This document shows positions 39,226 through 46,793 of a DNA stretch of 64,000 nucleotides, one piece after another. Each line of letters starts with the position of its first letter. The stretch's first letter is position 1. Source of the DNA: an uncultured Clostridia bacterium (lineage in GTDB: Bacteria > Bacillota > Clostridia > Christensenellales > UBA1242); NCBI GenBank assembly GCA_944362705.1, contig CALVTO010000001.1, forward strand, positions 273,623 through 337,622, in the 5' to 3' direction. The notes under the pieces are model-generated. The model saw only the letters and a program-made list of their open reading frames with translations. It was not told the origin of the DNA and searched no databases. The position numbers and the translations under genes are program-made.

Positions 39226-39681
39226 ATGGCTTACATTAAAATTTTAACCATACCCGACGAAACTCTACGCAAACCCTCAAAACCGGTTACCGCGTTCGAT
39301 GCTTCGCTTCACGAGCTACTTGCCGATATGCAAGAAACCTTACGCCATTACGATGGAGTAGGGCTTTCTGCCGTGCAAATTGGCGTACTAAAACGCGTGT
39401 TTATTATCGACGTAGGCAATGGCGTTACCGAATACATTAACCCAACCATTGTAAGTTTTTCGGGCAAGCAAAAAGGCAACGAAGGTTGTTTATCTATTCC
39501 TAACGAATGGCATAAAGTTACTCGCCCAAACAAAGTAACCATTCAATTTTACGATAGAAACGGCGCTATGCATACCGAAACCTATCAAGGCTTGCAAGCC
39601 CGCGCTGTTTTCCACGAGAACGACCACTTAAATGGTATATTGTATACCGACCATGTAAAAAAGCAAAAAAGCGAAATGTAA
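39226..39681 (+). CDS. def: peptide deformylase
   Basis: Peptide deformylase, 151 aa, a metalloenzyme that removes the formyl group from new proteins. Motif 1 is GVGLSAVQIG near 46 (usual GxGxAAxQ, so Ser replaces the first Ala), motif 2 EGCLSIP near 89, and motif 3 HENDH near 132. The Cys of motif 2 and both His of motif 3 bind the metal. The ATG at 39226 has TTAGGAG before it. It runs directly after priA and 50 bases before fmt, which supplies the formyl group it removes. Confidence 0.93.
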   Translation: MAYIKILTIPDETLRKPSKPVTAFDASLHELLADMQETLRHYDGVGLSAVQIGVLKRVFIIDVGNGVTEYINPTIVSFSGKQKGNEGCLSIPNEWHKVTRPNKVTIQFYDRNGAMHTETYQGLQARAVFHENDHLNGILYTDHVKKQKSEM

Positions 39682-39731
39682 TGCTTTACAACAAAACATA
39701 AAGCAACTTAATAAACAAGCAAGGAGAAACT

Positions 39732-40679
39732 ATGCGTATTGTATTTTTAGGCACACCCGAATTTGGCGTAACCGTTTTAAAAGCACTTTTAGAAAGTCGG
39801 CACGAAATTATTGGTGTAATTACACGCCCCGATGCTCCTAGTGGCAGAGGCAAACAACTTGTTGCACCACCGGTAAAACAATTTGCCAAAGAACAAAAAT
39901 TAAAAGTGTTTCAGTTTGAAAAACTCTCGCGAGATGGGGTAGAAACCATTCAAAAATTAAACCCCGACCTTATGGTAACTGCATCGTTTGGGCAAATTAT
40001 ATCGAAAGAAATTTTAGATATTCCACCATACGGCATACTAAACGTGCACGCATCTATTTTGCCAAAATTTCGCGGGGCAAGCCCTATACAAACGGCCATT
40101 ATGAAAGGCGAAACCGTTACGGGCGTAACCATTATGAAAACCGAACTTGGGCTCGATACAGGCGATATTTATTCTATCAAAACTACACCTATTAACCCAT
40201 ACGAAACCGCGGGCGAGCTATCTAAACGCTTAGCCGATATAGGCGCAAAACTACTTTTAGAAACCATAGACGAAATAGAGTATAAAGGCTTGCAACCACA
40301 ACCACAATCACACGTGCAGGCCACCATTACCAAAAAAATTACGAAAGAAGATGTGCGTATTCGTTGGGTAAAATCGGATAACGAAATTAAAAACCTTATC
40401 TATGGCGCCAATCCTTCGCCTATAGCCTATACCGAAACAGAAGATGGCACACTTATAAAAATATACGAAGCCAAACTTACCAACCTACCAAACACACAAG
40501 AGCCCGAAGGCACCATTGTTGCACCAACGTCTAACAAAAAAGGCGTGTTTGTGCAATGCGGGCAAGGGGTGTTGCAACTTACCAAATTACAGTTTGCAGG
40601 TGGCAAAGAAATGGACGGTGCTAGTGCCATTAACGGCAATAAATTAAAACTTGGCCAAAAGTTTGTGTCTGCCTACTAA
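39732..40679 (+). CDS. fmt: methionyl-tRNA formyltransferase
   Basis: Fmt, 315 aa, formylates Met-tRNA(fMet) from 10-formyl-tetrahydrofolate. FLGTPEFGVTVLKALL opens the catalytic domain. The active-site segment NVHASILPKFRGASPIQTAI (near 101-120) holds the conserved Asn, His and the Pro-rich loop, and TELGLDTGDI near 137-146 holds the catalytic Asp. A C-terminal OB-fold tRNA-binding domain completes it. AAGGAGA precedes the ATG. In Bacillus rsmB follows fmt; here rlmN comes directly. Confidence 0.95.
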   Translation: MRIVFLGTPEFGVTVLKALLESRHEIIGVITRPDAPSGRGKQLVAPPVKQFAKEQKLKVFQFEKLSRDGVETIQKLNPDLMVTASFGQIISKEILDIPPYGILNVHASILPKFRGASPIQTAIMKGETVTGVTIMKTELGLDTGDIYSIKTTPINPYETAGELSKRLADIGAKLLLETIDEIEYKGLQPQPQSHVQATITKKITKEDVRIRWVKSDNEIKNLIYGANPSPIAYTETEDGTLIKIYEAKLTNLPNTQEPEGTIVAPTSNKKGVFVQCGQGVLQLTKLQFAGGKEMDGASAINGNKLKLGQKFVSAY

Positions 40680-40742
40680 CCATGTTTGCGCGCTTCTGCG
40701 TTTTACCACGCAACCGTAACAAATTGCATGTTTAAAAAAACT

Positions 40743-41786
40743 ATGAAAGAAATTTTACAATCTTACACACTTACACAAATAAAGCAGCTAATGCAAGTGT
40801 TGCATCAGCCTTCTTTTCGTGCCAAACAAATGTATACTTGGTGCATGAATTATACGCCTATTCGCGAAATGAGCAACCTGCCACTAGCCTTGCGTGAACA
40901 ACTTGAACAATCTTACACATCAACACCCGTTACCATTTTAAAAGAATACACAAGCAAAGATGGAACACAAAAGTTTTTACTACAACTACAAGATCATCAA
41001 CTCATTGAATGCGTTTTAATGCATTACACCTACGGCAATACATTGTGCATTAGTAGCCAAGTAGGGTGCAGAATGGGTTGCGAATTTTGTGCCAGTGGCA
41101 AAAATGGTTGGTTTCGCAACCTAACCAGTGGCGAAATGCTAGGGGAAGTGCTATGCGTCAACCAGCATATAGGTGGCACTATGCAAAACCGTAAAATTAC
41201 CAACATTGTGCTTATGGGTAGCGGTGAGCCATTAGATAACTACGAAAACACCATAGCCTTTATTCGCCAAGTTAGCGCGCCCGAAGGCATTTGTATTAGC
41301 CAACGCAACATTTCGCTTTCTACATGCGGTTTAGTACCCGAAATTGAAAAACTAGCCCAAGAAAATTTAGATATCACGCTTACCATATCCTTGCACGCAG
41401 CAACCGACGCTAAGCGCTCGGCCATTATGCCCATTGCACGCAGATATTCTATTGCCGAACTTATCACCGCTGTTCGAAATTACCAAACCACAACCAAGCG
41501 TAGGGTGGTGTTTGAATACGTGCTTACCACAACCAACGGCACGCATGCCGACGTGCAAGCACTAAAAAATTTATGTAAAGGGCTTTTGTGCCACATCAAT
41601 ATTATTCCGTTAAACCAAGGCGTAAGCGCACAAACCACCGTATCACGCACACGTGCCGAAGCATTTTGTAAAAAACTCGAAGAAGCAGGTTTGTCGGCAA
41701 CCGTACGTCGCACATTAGGCGCCGATATTGAAGGCGCATGTGGGCAGTTAAAACGCAGATATTTAGAAAATCAAAGTAACTCATAA
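40743..41786 (+). CDS. rlmN: dual-specificity 23S rRNA/tRNA m2A methyltransferase RlmN
   Basis: RlmN, 347 aa, a radical SAM enzyme that methylates C2 of A2503 in 23S rRNA and A37 of some tRNAs. The cluster motif CRMGCEFC has its cysteines at 109, 113 and 116, and the methyl-carrying cysteine is C333 in GACGQL. MGSGEPLDNY and ISLSTCGLVPEI are typical. The start is uncertain: the ATG at 40743 best fits family length, but neither it nor the in-frame ATG at 40728 or TTG at 40686 has a clear ribosome binding site. The stop overlaps the start of rsgA (TAATG). Confidence 0.92.
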   Translation: MKEILQSYTLTQIKQLMQVLHQPSFRAKQMYTWCMNYTPIREMSNLPLALREQLEQSYTSTPVTILKEYTSKDGTQKFLLQLQDHQLIECVLMHYTYGNTLCISSQVGCRMGCEFCASGKNGWFRNLTSGEMLGEVLCVNQHIGGTMQNRKITNIVLMGSGEPLDNYENTIAFIRQVSAPEGICISQRNISLSTCGLVPEIEKLAQENLDITLTISLHAATDAKRSAIMPIARRYSIAELITAVRNYQTTTKRRVVFEYVLTTTNGTHADVQALKNLCKGLLCHINIIPLNQGVSAQTTVSRTRAEAFCKKLEEAGLSATVRRTLGADIEGACGQLKRRYLENQSNS

Positions 41787-42676
41787 TGAAACAAACGTAT
41801 ACACAAGCACAAATTGTCAAAAATATATCAGGAAGGTATGTTGTTGTTACACAAAGCGGGCAACAACTTTCTTGCATTGCACGCAAAAAAATAGCCTACC
41901 AAGGCCAAAAACTTATGGTAGGCGATTACGTGCAAATCGACCAGCAAAACCAAAGCATAGAAAACGTTTTACCGCGTCAAAACGCGCTTACTCGTCCGCC
42001 TGTGGCCAATATTGCGCAAGTTCTCATTTTTATAGCCCCACAACCAGAGCCCGATTACTTTTTAATCGATAAAATTCTCTTTATAGCCTCCTTGCAAAAC
42101 ATAACGCCTATACTTGTGGTGAATAAAACCGATCTTTCTACGCAAACCTTGCAACACATTCAACAGCAATATAGCGCCGTAGTTCGGCATATTTTTGCTA
42201 TAAGCGCTACCAATAACCAAATACCACAAGCGTTGCTTTCGTGTTTAAAGGGCAAACTTACAGCACTTGCGGGGCAAAGCGGGGTAGGTAAATCAACTTT
42301 TTTAAATGCGCTATTTGGCAAGCAAGTGGCAAAAACACAAGCTATTTCGCAAAAAATTGAGCGCGGTGTCAACACCACACGGCATGCCGAAATCTATCCA
42401 ACGCCTTATGGGCAAATTGTTGACACCGCAGGGTTTAGTTTGTTAGAATTAAAACACTTAGCACCAAACATATTTATCCAAAAAGCATACCCAGAGTTTG
42501 CGCCATACGCACAACAATGTAAGTTCGCGGGTTGTAACCATGTTACTACAAGCGTGCAACAATGTGGCGTACAGCAAGCGTTGCAACAAGGGCTCATTTC
42601 AAAAGAAAGGTACGCCCGCTACGCGCAAACGTTAGAAACAATTACAAAGGAGTGGAAAAACAGATATGGCACTTAA
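41786..42676 (+). CDS. rsgA: ribosome small subunit-dependent GTPase A (RsgA)
   Basis: RsgA/YloQ, 296 aa, a circularly permuted GTPase that acts late in 30S assembly. Motif order is permuted: VVNKTDL (G4) near 111, then GQSGVGKSTFLNAL (G1) near 164, then VDTAGFS (G3) near 212. An N-terminal OB fold and a C-terminal zinc knuckle with CKFAGCNH and a following Cys (near 242-256) complete it. It overlaps rlmN by one base and rpe by 11. In Bacillus the phosphatase and kinase prpC-prkC lie between rlmN and rsgA; they are absent here. Confidence 0.94.
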   Translation: MKQTYTQAQIVKNISGRYVVVTQSGQQLSCIARKKIAYQGQKLMVGDYVQIDQQNQSIENVLPRQNALTRPPVANIAQVLIFIAPQPEPDYFLIDKILFIASLQNITPILVVNKTDLSTQTLQHIQQQYSAVVRHIFAISATNNQIPQALLSCLKGKLTALAGQSGVGKSTFLNALFGKQVAKTQAISQKIERGVNTTRHAEIYPTPYGQIVDTAGFSLLELKHLAPNIFIQKAYPEFAPYAQQCKFAGCNHVTTSVQQCGVQQALQQGLISKERYARYAQTLETITKEWKNRYGT

Positions 42677-43370
42677 AATGGTACGCGTTTCGCCATCAAT
42701 TTTAGCCGTCGATTGGCAAAACGAAATTACACTAAACGCAGTTATCGACCAATTAGAACATTCGTCCGCAAGTTTTATACACCTAGATGTTATGGACGGC
42801 AAGTTTGTACAAAACAAAACCTTTGATGAAAAAATGGTAGAGTACATTCGCAACCGTTCTACGCTCATGATGGACGTACATTTAATGGTAGAAAATCCAG
42901 AAAAAGTTATCGACAACTACCTAAAAGCAGGTGCCGATATTTTAACCGTGCATTACGAAGCATGTAAAGATATTGAACCCGTGCTAAAACGCATACGCTC
43001 TAAAAACGTGCTTGCAGGTGTAGCTATTAGCCCTAAAACCCCAGCATATAAACTCAAAGACCTTTTAAAAACAGGTCTTGTAGATGTTGTTTTAGTTATG
43101 GGCGTCGAGCCAGGCGCATCGGCACAAACCTTTATTCCGGGCATGGCAGAAAAAGTAGCTGAAATTCGCGAAATGGATAAAAACGTCATTATTTCTATCG
43201 ATGGAGGCGTCAACTTAAAAAATGCAAAACTTTTGCGTACGGTAGGGGCAAACATTTTAGTTTCGGGTAGCACCGTGTTTAAATCAAAAAACATACGCAA
43301 AACCATTCAAGCGCTTCGTGGCAGTTGGGGAAGTAAGTTTGCTAAACTCTTTAAAAAAGACGAAGACTAA
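42666..43370 (+). CDS. rpe: ribulose-phosphate 3-epimerase
   Basis: Rpe, 234 aa, a TIM-barrel enzyme that interconverts ribulose-5-phosphate and xylulose-5-phosphate in the pentose phosphate pathway. VSPSILAVDW opens the barrel; metal and catalytic residues are in IHLDVMDGKFV near 39-49, MMDVHLMV near 71, VMGVEPGASAQTF near 142 and ISIDGGVN near 178. It begins inside the end of rsgA, 13 bases after AAGGAG. The C-terminal 15 residues are basic and extend slightly past the usual family end. A terminator follows. Confidence 0.95.
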   Translation: MALKMVRVSPSILAVDWQNEITLNAVIDQLEHSSASFIHLDVMDGKFVQNKTFDEKMVEYIRNRSTLMMDVHLMVENPEKVIDNYLKAGADILTVHYEACKDIEPVLKRIRSKNVLAGVAISPKTPAYKLKDLLKTGLVDVVLVMGVEPGASAQTFIPGMAEKVAEIREMDKNVIISIDGGVNLKNAKLLRTVGANILVSGSTVFKSKNIRKTIQALRGSWGSKFAKLFKKDED

Positions 43371-43422
43371 ATGCTTACGCACACATAGTTTGCGTTTTTC
43401 TTTTTCAAACATAGTATCATAC

Positions 43423-43452
43423 AAAAACCACCGTTTTTAGGGTGGTTTTTTT
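43423..43452 (+). terminator. terminator of the priA-rpe gene run
   Basis: AAAAACCACC (43423-43432) pairs perfectly with GGTGGTTTTT (43441-43450), then more T. Confidence 0.87.
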
Positions 43453-43486
43453 GTGGCTACATGAGGCAAGTAAATTTTTATGTTGT

Positions 43487-43515
43487 GCACAATTTGTTTC
43501 TGTTTAGAATACACT
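43487..43515 (+). promoter_or_regulatory. putative sigma-E promoter of spoVM
   Basis: GCACAAT (43487-43493), 14-base spacer, AATACACT (43508-43515): 5 of 7 and 7 of 8 matches to the Bacillus sigma-E consensus. In Bacillus spoVM is a sigma-E gene. By-eye call. Confidence 0.5.
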
Positions 43516-43545
43516 ACACAAAGAGAAAAAGGGGGAAAAGGGTAT

Positions 43546-43647
43546 ATGACCATTGTTTGTATTAAAGCACCAAAGCTTGTTAGCGGTGTATTAAAATTAT
43601 TTGTAAAGAAAAAAAGTAAAGAAAATTCGTCGCAGTCTAGTACATAA
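43546..43647 (+). CDS. spoVM: stage V sporulation protein M (SpoVM), 33 aa
   Basis: A tiny amphipathic-helix protein. Aligned without gaps to Bacillus SpoVM (26 aa), it keeps Ile6, Lys7, Pro9, Lys10, Gly14 and a basic residue at 17: MTIVCIKAPKLVSGVLKLF here. SpoVM settles on the convex outer face of the forespore membrane and recruits SpoIVA to build the coat and cortex. The gene lies between rpe and rpmB, exactly as in Bacillus (rpe-thiN-spoVM-rpmB). AAAAGGG precedes the ATG. The Lys/Ser-rich C-terminal tail is about seven residues longer than in Bacillus. It is too short for ordinary gene callers and easily missed. Confidence 0.85.
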   Translation: MTIVCIKAPKLVSGVLKLFVKKKSKENSSQSST

Positions 43648-43894
43648 ATGTTTGTTGTCGCTTACGCTAAGCAAATATACCTACGGCTAAAACACAATAT
43701 ACACTTCGTTTTTGTGTTACATTGTAGCAAAAAAGTATGTATTTCTACATATTGCGTTTCAACCATATTGCCATAGTTGCTTGTTTTTTCTTTGTTCAAG
43801 CGTAAGTTGTGCACCATTTACATGTGTTCCATACGTATAATTGTTTTTTTACAAAAAAACAAACTGATTATATTTTATCTTTGTTTCTTATCAT
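43648..43894. other. AT-rich gap after spoVM, no gene seen
   Basis: No coding frame with a ribosome binding site was found between spoVM and the next terminator. The sequence is AT-rich. Confidence 0.5.
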
Positions 43895-43927
43895 AAAAAA
43901 ACACCCAAACCATAGGGGTGTTTTTTT
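43895..43927. terminator. terminator, probably bidirectional, downstream of spoVM
   Basis: AAAAAAACACCC (43895-43906) pairs perfectly with GGGTGTTTTTTT (43916-43927). Flanking A and T runs suit both strands. It lies about 250 bases past spoVM, and nothing coding is seen between it and rpmB. Confidence 0.82.
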
Positions 43928-44046
43928 ACATTTTTGTCAAATCACACTTTTTTACGCATGCGCACGCAATCTCTTGCGTACATAAAACATAGGTTTACAC
44001 TACGAAGTTTTCTGTTTTGCATACTATAAACAACAAATATACAAAC

Positions 44047-44068
44047 AAAAAAGCCCCAAAATAGGGGC
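44047..44068 (-). terminator. rpmB terminator
   Basis: On the minus strand GCCCC (44068-44064) pairs with GGGGC (44057-44053), loop of six, followed by six T (44052-44047). Confidence 0.75.
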
Positions 44069-44080
44069 ATGTATGTATAT

Positions 44081-44269
44081 TTATTTATCGGCTTTGCTAC
44101 CTTTTAGGCACTTTGTGCAAACATATTTTTTAGAAATTTTGCCTTTTTCATCAGCAACTTCTACTTTGTGTAAATTTGCTTCAAACGTGCGTTTGCCTTT
44201 TCTGTTAGAGTGGCTAACGGTATTGCCGGTCATTTTTCCTTTACCACAAATGCTACAAACTTTCGACAT
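44081..44269 (-). CDS. rpmB: 50S ribosomal protein L28
   Basis: Large-subunit protein bL28, 62 aa, in the zinc-binding (C+) form: CSICGK at 5-10 and CTKCLK near 51-56 provide four cysteines. GNTVSHSNRKGKRTFEANL is the family core. It is transcribed against all its neighbours, as in Bacillus, from its own promoter and with AGGAGG before the ATG. The C+ form matters when zinc is scarce, because bacteria often swap it for a zinc-free copy elsewhere. Confidence 0.95.
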   Translation of the reverse strand: MSKVCSICGKGKMTGNTVSHSNRKGKRTFEANLHKVEVADEKGKISKKYVCTKCLKGSKADK

Positions 44270-44300
44270 AGTTTTTTCCTCCTATCAAGTCTCGGTTGCT

Positions 44301-44329
44301 ATTGTAACACAAACCCTTGCGTTTGGCAA
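44301..44329 (-). promoter_or_regulatory. promoter of rpmB
   Basis: Minus strand: TTGCCA (44329-44324), 17-base spacer, TACAAT (44306-44301). Confidence 0.75.
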
Positions 44330-44387
44330 CCCTTTTTAAAATGAAAAATAAAAAAACACTCAAAAAACAACAAATCTATAAAAATCC

Positions 44388-44416
44388 TTGCAAAAAACGT
44401 ATAGATATTGTAGAAT
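44388..44416 (+). promoter_or_regulatory. promoter of asp23-fakA
   Basis: TTGCAA (44388-44393), 17-base spacer, TAGAAT (44411-44416). Confidence 0.6.
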
Positions 44417-44472
44417 AAATAAGGCTAGTAGTATGGCAAAAATAACACAAAGTCAAAAAAGGCAGGTGAATT

Positions 44473-44823
44473 ATGTCGGTTAATACCATCAATTCCTATG
44501 GAAAAATTACGGTTACAGAAAACGCAATCGCACTTGTGGTCGGTCATTCCGCGTTAGAGTGTTATGGCGTTGTTGACTTAGTGGCAAAAAAATTAGGCGA
44601 TAATATTAAAGAACTGTTTGGTAAAAGTCAACGTACCCGTGGCATTAAAATTTTAACTATTGGCGACAGAATTCACATAGATTTAGATATCATTTTAAAA
44701 TACGGCGTCAGCATACAAGCAGTTGCAGAATCTGTACGTCGTTCTGTAAAATACAATGTCGAACAATTTACAGGCATGATTGTCGATTCCGTAAACATCA
44801 ACGTAGTTGGGGTTAGGGTATAG
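44473..44823 (+). CDS. Asp23/Gls24 family protein (YloU-like)
   Basis: Asp23/Gls24 envelope-stress family, 116 aa. The alternating beta-alpha pattern GKITVTENAIALVVGHSALEC and the C-terminal VDSVNINVVGVRV are typical of YloU. Members act at the inner face of the membrane or in general stress; the exact role of YloU is not settled. It stands just ahead of fakA, as yloU does before yloV in Bacillus, and the two share a promoter. AGGTGA precedes the ATG. Confidence 0.88.
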   Translation: MSVNTINSYGKITVTENAIALVVGHSALECYGVVDLVAKKLGDNIKELFGKSQRTRGIKILTIGDRIHIDLDIILKYGVSIQAVAESVRRSVKYNVEQFTGMIVDSVNINVVGVRV

Positions 44824-44880
44824 CAATTCGCCAAGAAAAATAATCTATTTGAAAGGAAAGTAGGAGAAATATACAATAGT

Positions 44881-46530
44881 ATGGGTAAATCAGTTACAGG
44901 CGCCATGTTCCGTAAAATGGTCATCAGTGGCGCAAATTATTTGGAAAGTAATAAAGATTATGTCGATTCATTAAACGTGTTCCCAGTACCAGACGGCGAT
45001 ACAGGAACAAACATGTCACTTACCATGAAATCAGCGGTACGTGAAGTTAATTTATGTACCAATAATAATTTAGATAGCATTGCAGACGCAGTAAGTAAGG
45101 GTGCACTCAAAGGCGCACGCGGAAACTCAGGCGTTATTCTTTCACAAATTTTAAAAGGTATGTCTACGGTACTCGTAAACGAAAAAAACATTACCACAAA
45201 AATATTTGCAAAAGCATTAAAAGAAGGGGCAGAGGTAGCTTATAAAGCGGTAACCAAACCAAAAGAAGGAACTATTTTAACGGTTATTCGTTTAATGAGT
45301 GAAGAATCTGTTACCATTGCCAAAAAAGAAACCGATATGGCAGAGTTTTTAAAACAAACACTCGAAAAAGGCGAAGAAGTACTTAAAATGACGCCTGAAC
45401 TATTACCTGTATTAAAAAAGGCGGGCGTTGTCGATGCAGGTGGTCGCGGGTTACTAGTTATTTTAAACGGCTTCTTAAAAGTTGTGCTTGGCGACGAGTC
45501 GGACGTCAACCTTGATTTCGAGGCCGACACACAAACAACCACCAACCAGCTCGACCCATTTGCACCAGCCAGTGTCGATTATAACGATTTAGCCGATATA
45601 GAATTTGCATATTGCACCGAATTCTTTATCATTAACATCAACAAAAAAACCACCGAAGCCGATATTGATAAATTGCGTGAAACGCTTATGAGCATAGGCG
45701 ATAGCGTTATTTGTATTGGCGACTTAAACTTAGTTAAAGTACACGTACACACCAACGAACCAGGCGTTGCGCTTACAAACGCATTAAAACTAGGTGAAAT
45801 TAACGGCGTTAAAATTGAAAACATGTTAGAGCAAAACCGTGCACTTAAAATACAACAACAACCAGAAGAATTAAAACCAATTGGTATGGTAAGTATTTGT
45901 GCCGGCGAAGGCTTAGCAGCTATCTTTAAAGATTTAATGGTCGACCACATTATCGAAGGCGGTCAAACCATGAACCCAAGTGCCGAAGATATTGCTATGG
46001 CAGCCGATAACATTCCGGCCGAAACGGTATTTGTATTACCAAACAATAAAAATATCATCATGGCAGCGCAACTTGCCAACGATTTATCTAAACGTAACAT
46101 TGTGGTTATTCCAACAACATCTGTTCCACAAGGCATTACCGCAGCTATCAATTTAGACCCAGAACTTTCTGTCGAAGAAAATAAAGCCAATATGTTGCAA
46201 GCTATAGAAAACGTAACTACGGGTTCTGTAACGTATGCCGTTCGTAGCACACACATCGATGGCTTTAAACTAAAAGAAGGCGATATTATAGGCTTAACCG
46301 ATAAATCAATTATTGCTAAAGGTGAAGATATTAACGCCGTTACCAGCGACGTAATTGAAAAACTTATGAACGAAAACGTTATGAACATTACCTTGTTCTA
46401 CGGCGCCGATGTTCAAGAAGTCGAAGCTCAAACCTTAGCAGAACAACTAACGGCCAAATATCCAAATTGCTCTATCGACGCACACTTTGGTGGCCAACCA
46501 TTATACTATTACTTAATTTCGCTTGAATAA
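44881..46530 (+). CDS. fakA: fatty acid kinase catalytic subunit FakA-like (DAK2 domain, YloV)
   Basis: A 549-aa YloV/FakA protein. The N-terminal DhaL-like kinase domain has the Mg-ATP loop VFPVPDGDTGTNMSLT near 31-46 and the GARGNSGVILSQIL segment near 77-90. A middle domain and a C-terminal DegV-like region (around residues 340-549) follow. FakA phosphorylates fatty acids delivered by FakB (DegV) proteins for membrane lipid synthesis; no fakB is seen here. Its position between asp23 and recG matches Bacillus. AGGAG is 14 bases from the ATG, rather far, but no better start is visible. Confidence 0.88.
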   Translation: MGKSVTGAMFRKMVISGANYLESNKDYVDSLNVFPVPDGDTGTNMSLTMKSAVREVNLCTNNNLDSIADAVSKGALKGARGNSGVILSQILKGMSTVLVNEKNITTKIFAKALKEGAEVAYKAVTKPKEGTILTVIRLMSEESVTIAKKETDMAEFLKQTLEKGEEVLKMTPELLPVLKKAGVVDAGGRGLLVILNGFLKVVLGDESDVNLDFEADTQTTTNQLDPFAPASVDYNDLADIEFAYCTEFFIININKKTTEADIDKLRETLMSIGDSVICIGDLNLVKVHVHTNEPGVALTNALKLGEINGVKIENMLEQNRALKIQQQPEELKPIGMVSICAGEGLAAIFKDLMVDHIIEGGQTMNPSAEDIAMAADNIPAETVFVLPNNKNIIMAAQLANDLSKRNIVVIPTTSVPQGITAAINLDPELSVEENKANMLQAIENVTTGSVTYAVRSTHIDGFKLKEGDIIGLTDKSIIAKGEDINAVTSDVIEKLMNENVMNITLFYGADVQEVEAQTLAEQLTAKYPNCSIDAHFGGQPLYYYLISLE

Positions 46531-46560
46531 CACTTTTCTACAAACTTTTTATCTATTTCA

Positions 46561-46588
46561 AAGGGTAACCTTAGGGTTACCTTTTTTT
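46561..46588 (+). terminator. terminator of asp23-fakA
   Basis: AAGGGTAACC (46561-46570) pairs with GGTTACCTTT (46575-46584) through one G-U pair, loop TTAG, then more T. Confidence 0.82.
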
Positions 46589-46781
46589 ATTGCATAATCA
46601 AACATGTATTCATGCTTTACACAAATAGAGGGTGTATACACATGCATTCAAACATGTTTGCTACACACGCTGTATCGTTTTATAAAATCTATCTATTTCC
46701 TTTGGCGTTAAAAAAACATATAGAAAAAACATTATCTGATCAATTTTGTTGTTTTGCTTTTTTTATTACAAAAAAATATGT

Positions 46782-46787
46782 TACAAT
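46782..46787 (+). promoter_or_regulatory. extended -10 promoter of recG
   Basis: TACAAT at 46782-46787 is preceded by TGT (TG at 46779-46780 with one extra base), and there is no clear -35 box. The start would be at or next to the recG ATG at 46794. Confidence 0.4.
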
Positions 46788-46793
46788 ATGTAT

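Noticed and set aside
41786-42676. Frameshift suspicion in the tightly overlapping rlmN-rsgA-rpe genes
   Set aside because: Each protein is full length with all motifs; the overlaps are ordinary translational coupling.
45963-46388. 141-codon minus-strand frame inside fakA, and similar antisense frames inside rarA, ligA and other genes
   Set aside because: They lie wholly opposite well-supported genes, without promoter or ribosome binding site, and have the Ser/Ile-rich composition of shadow frames.
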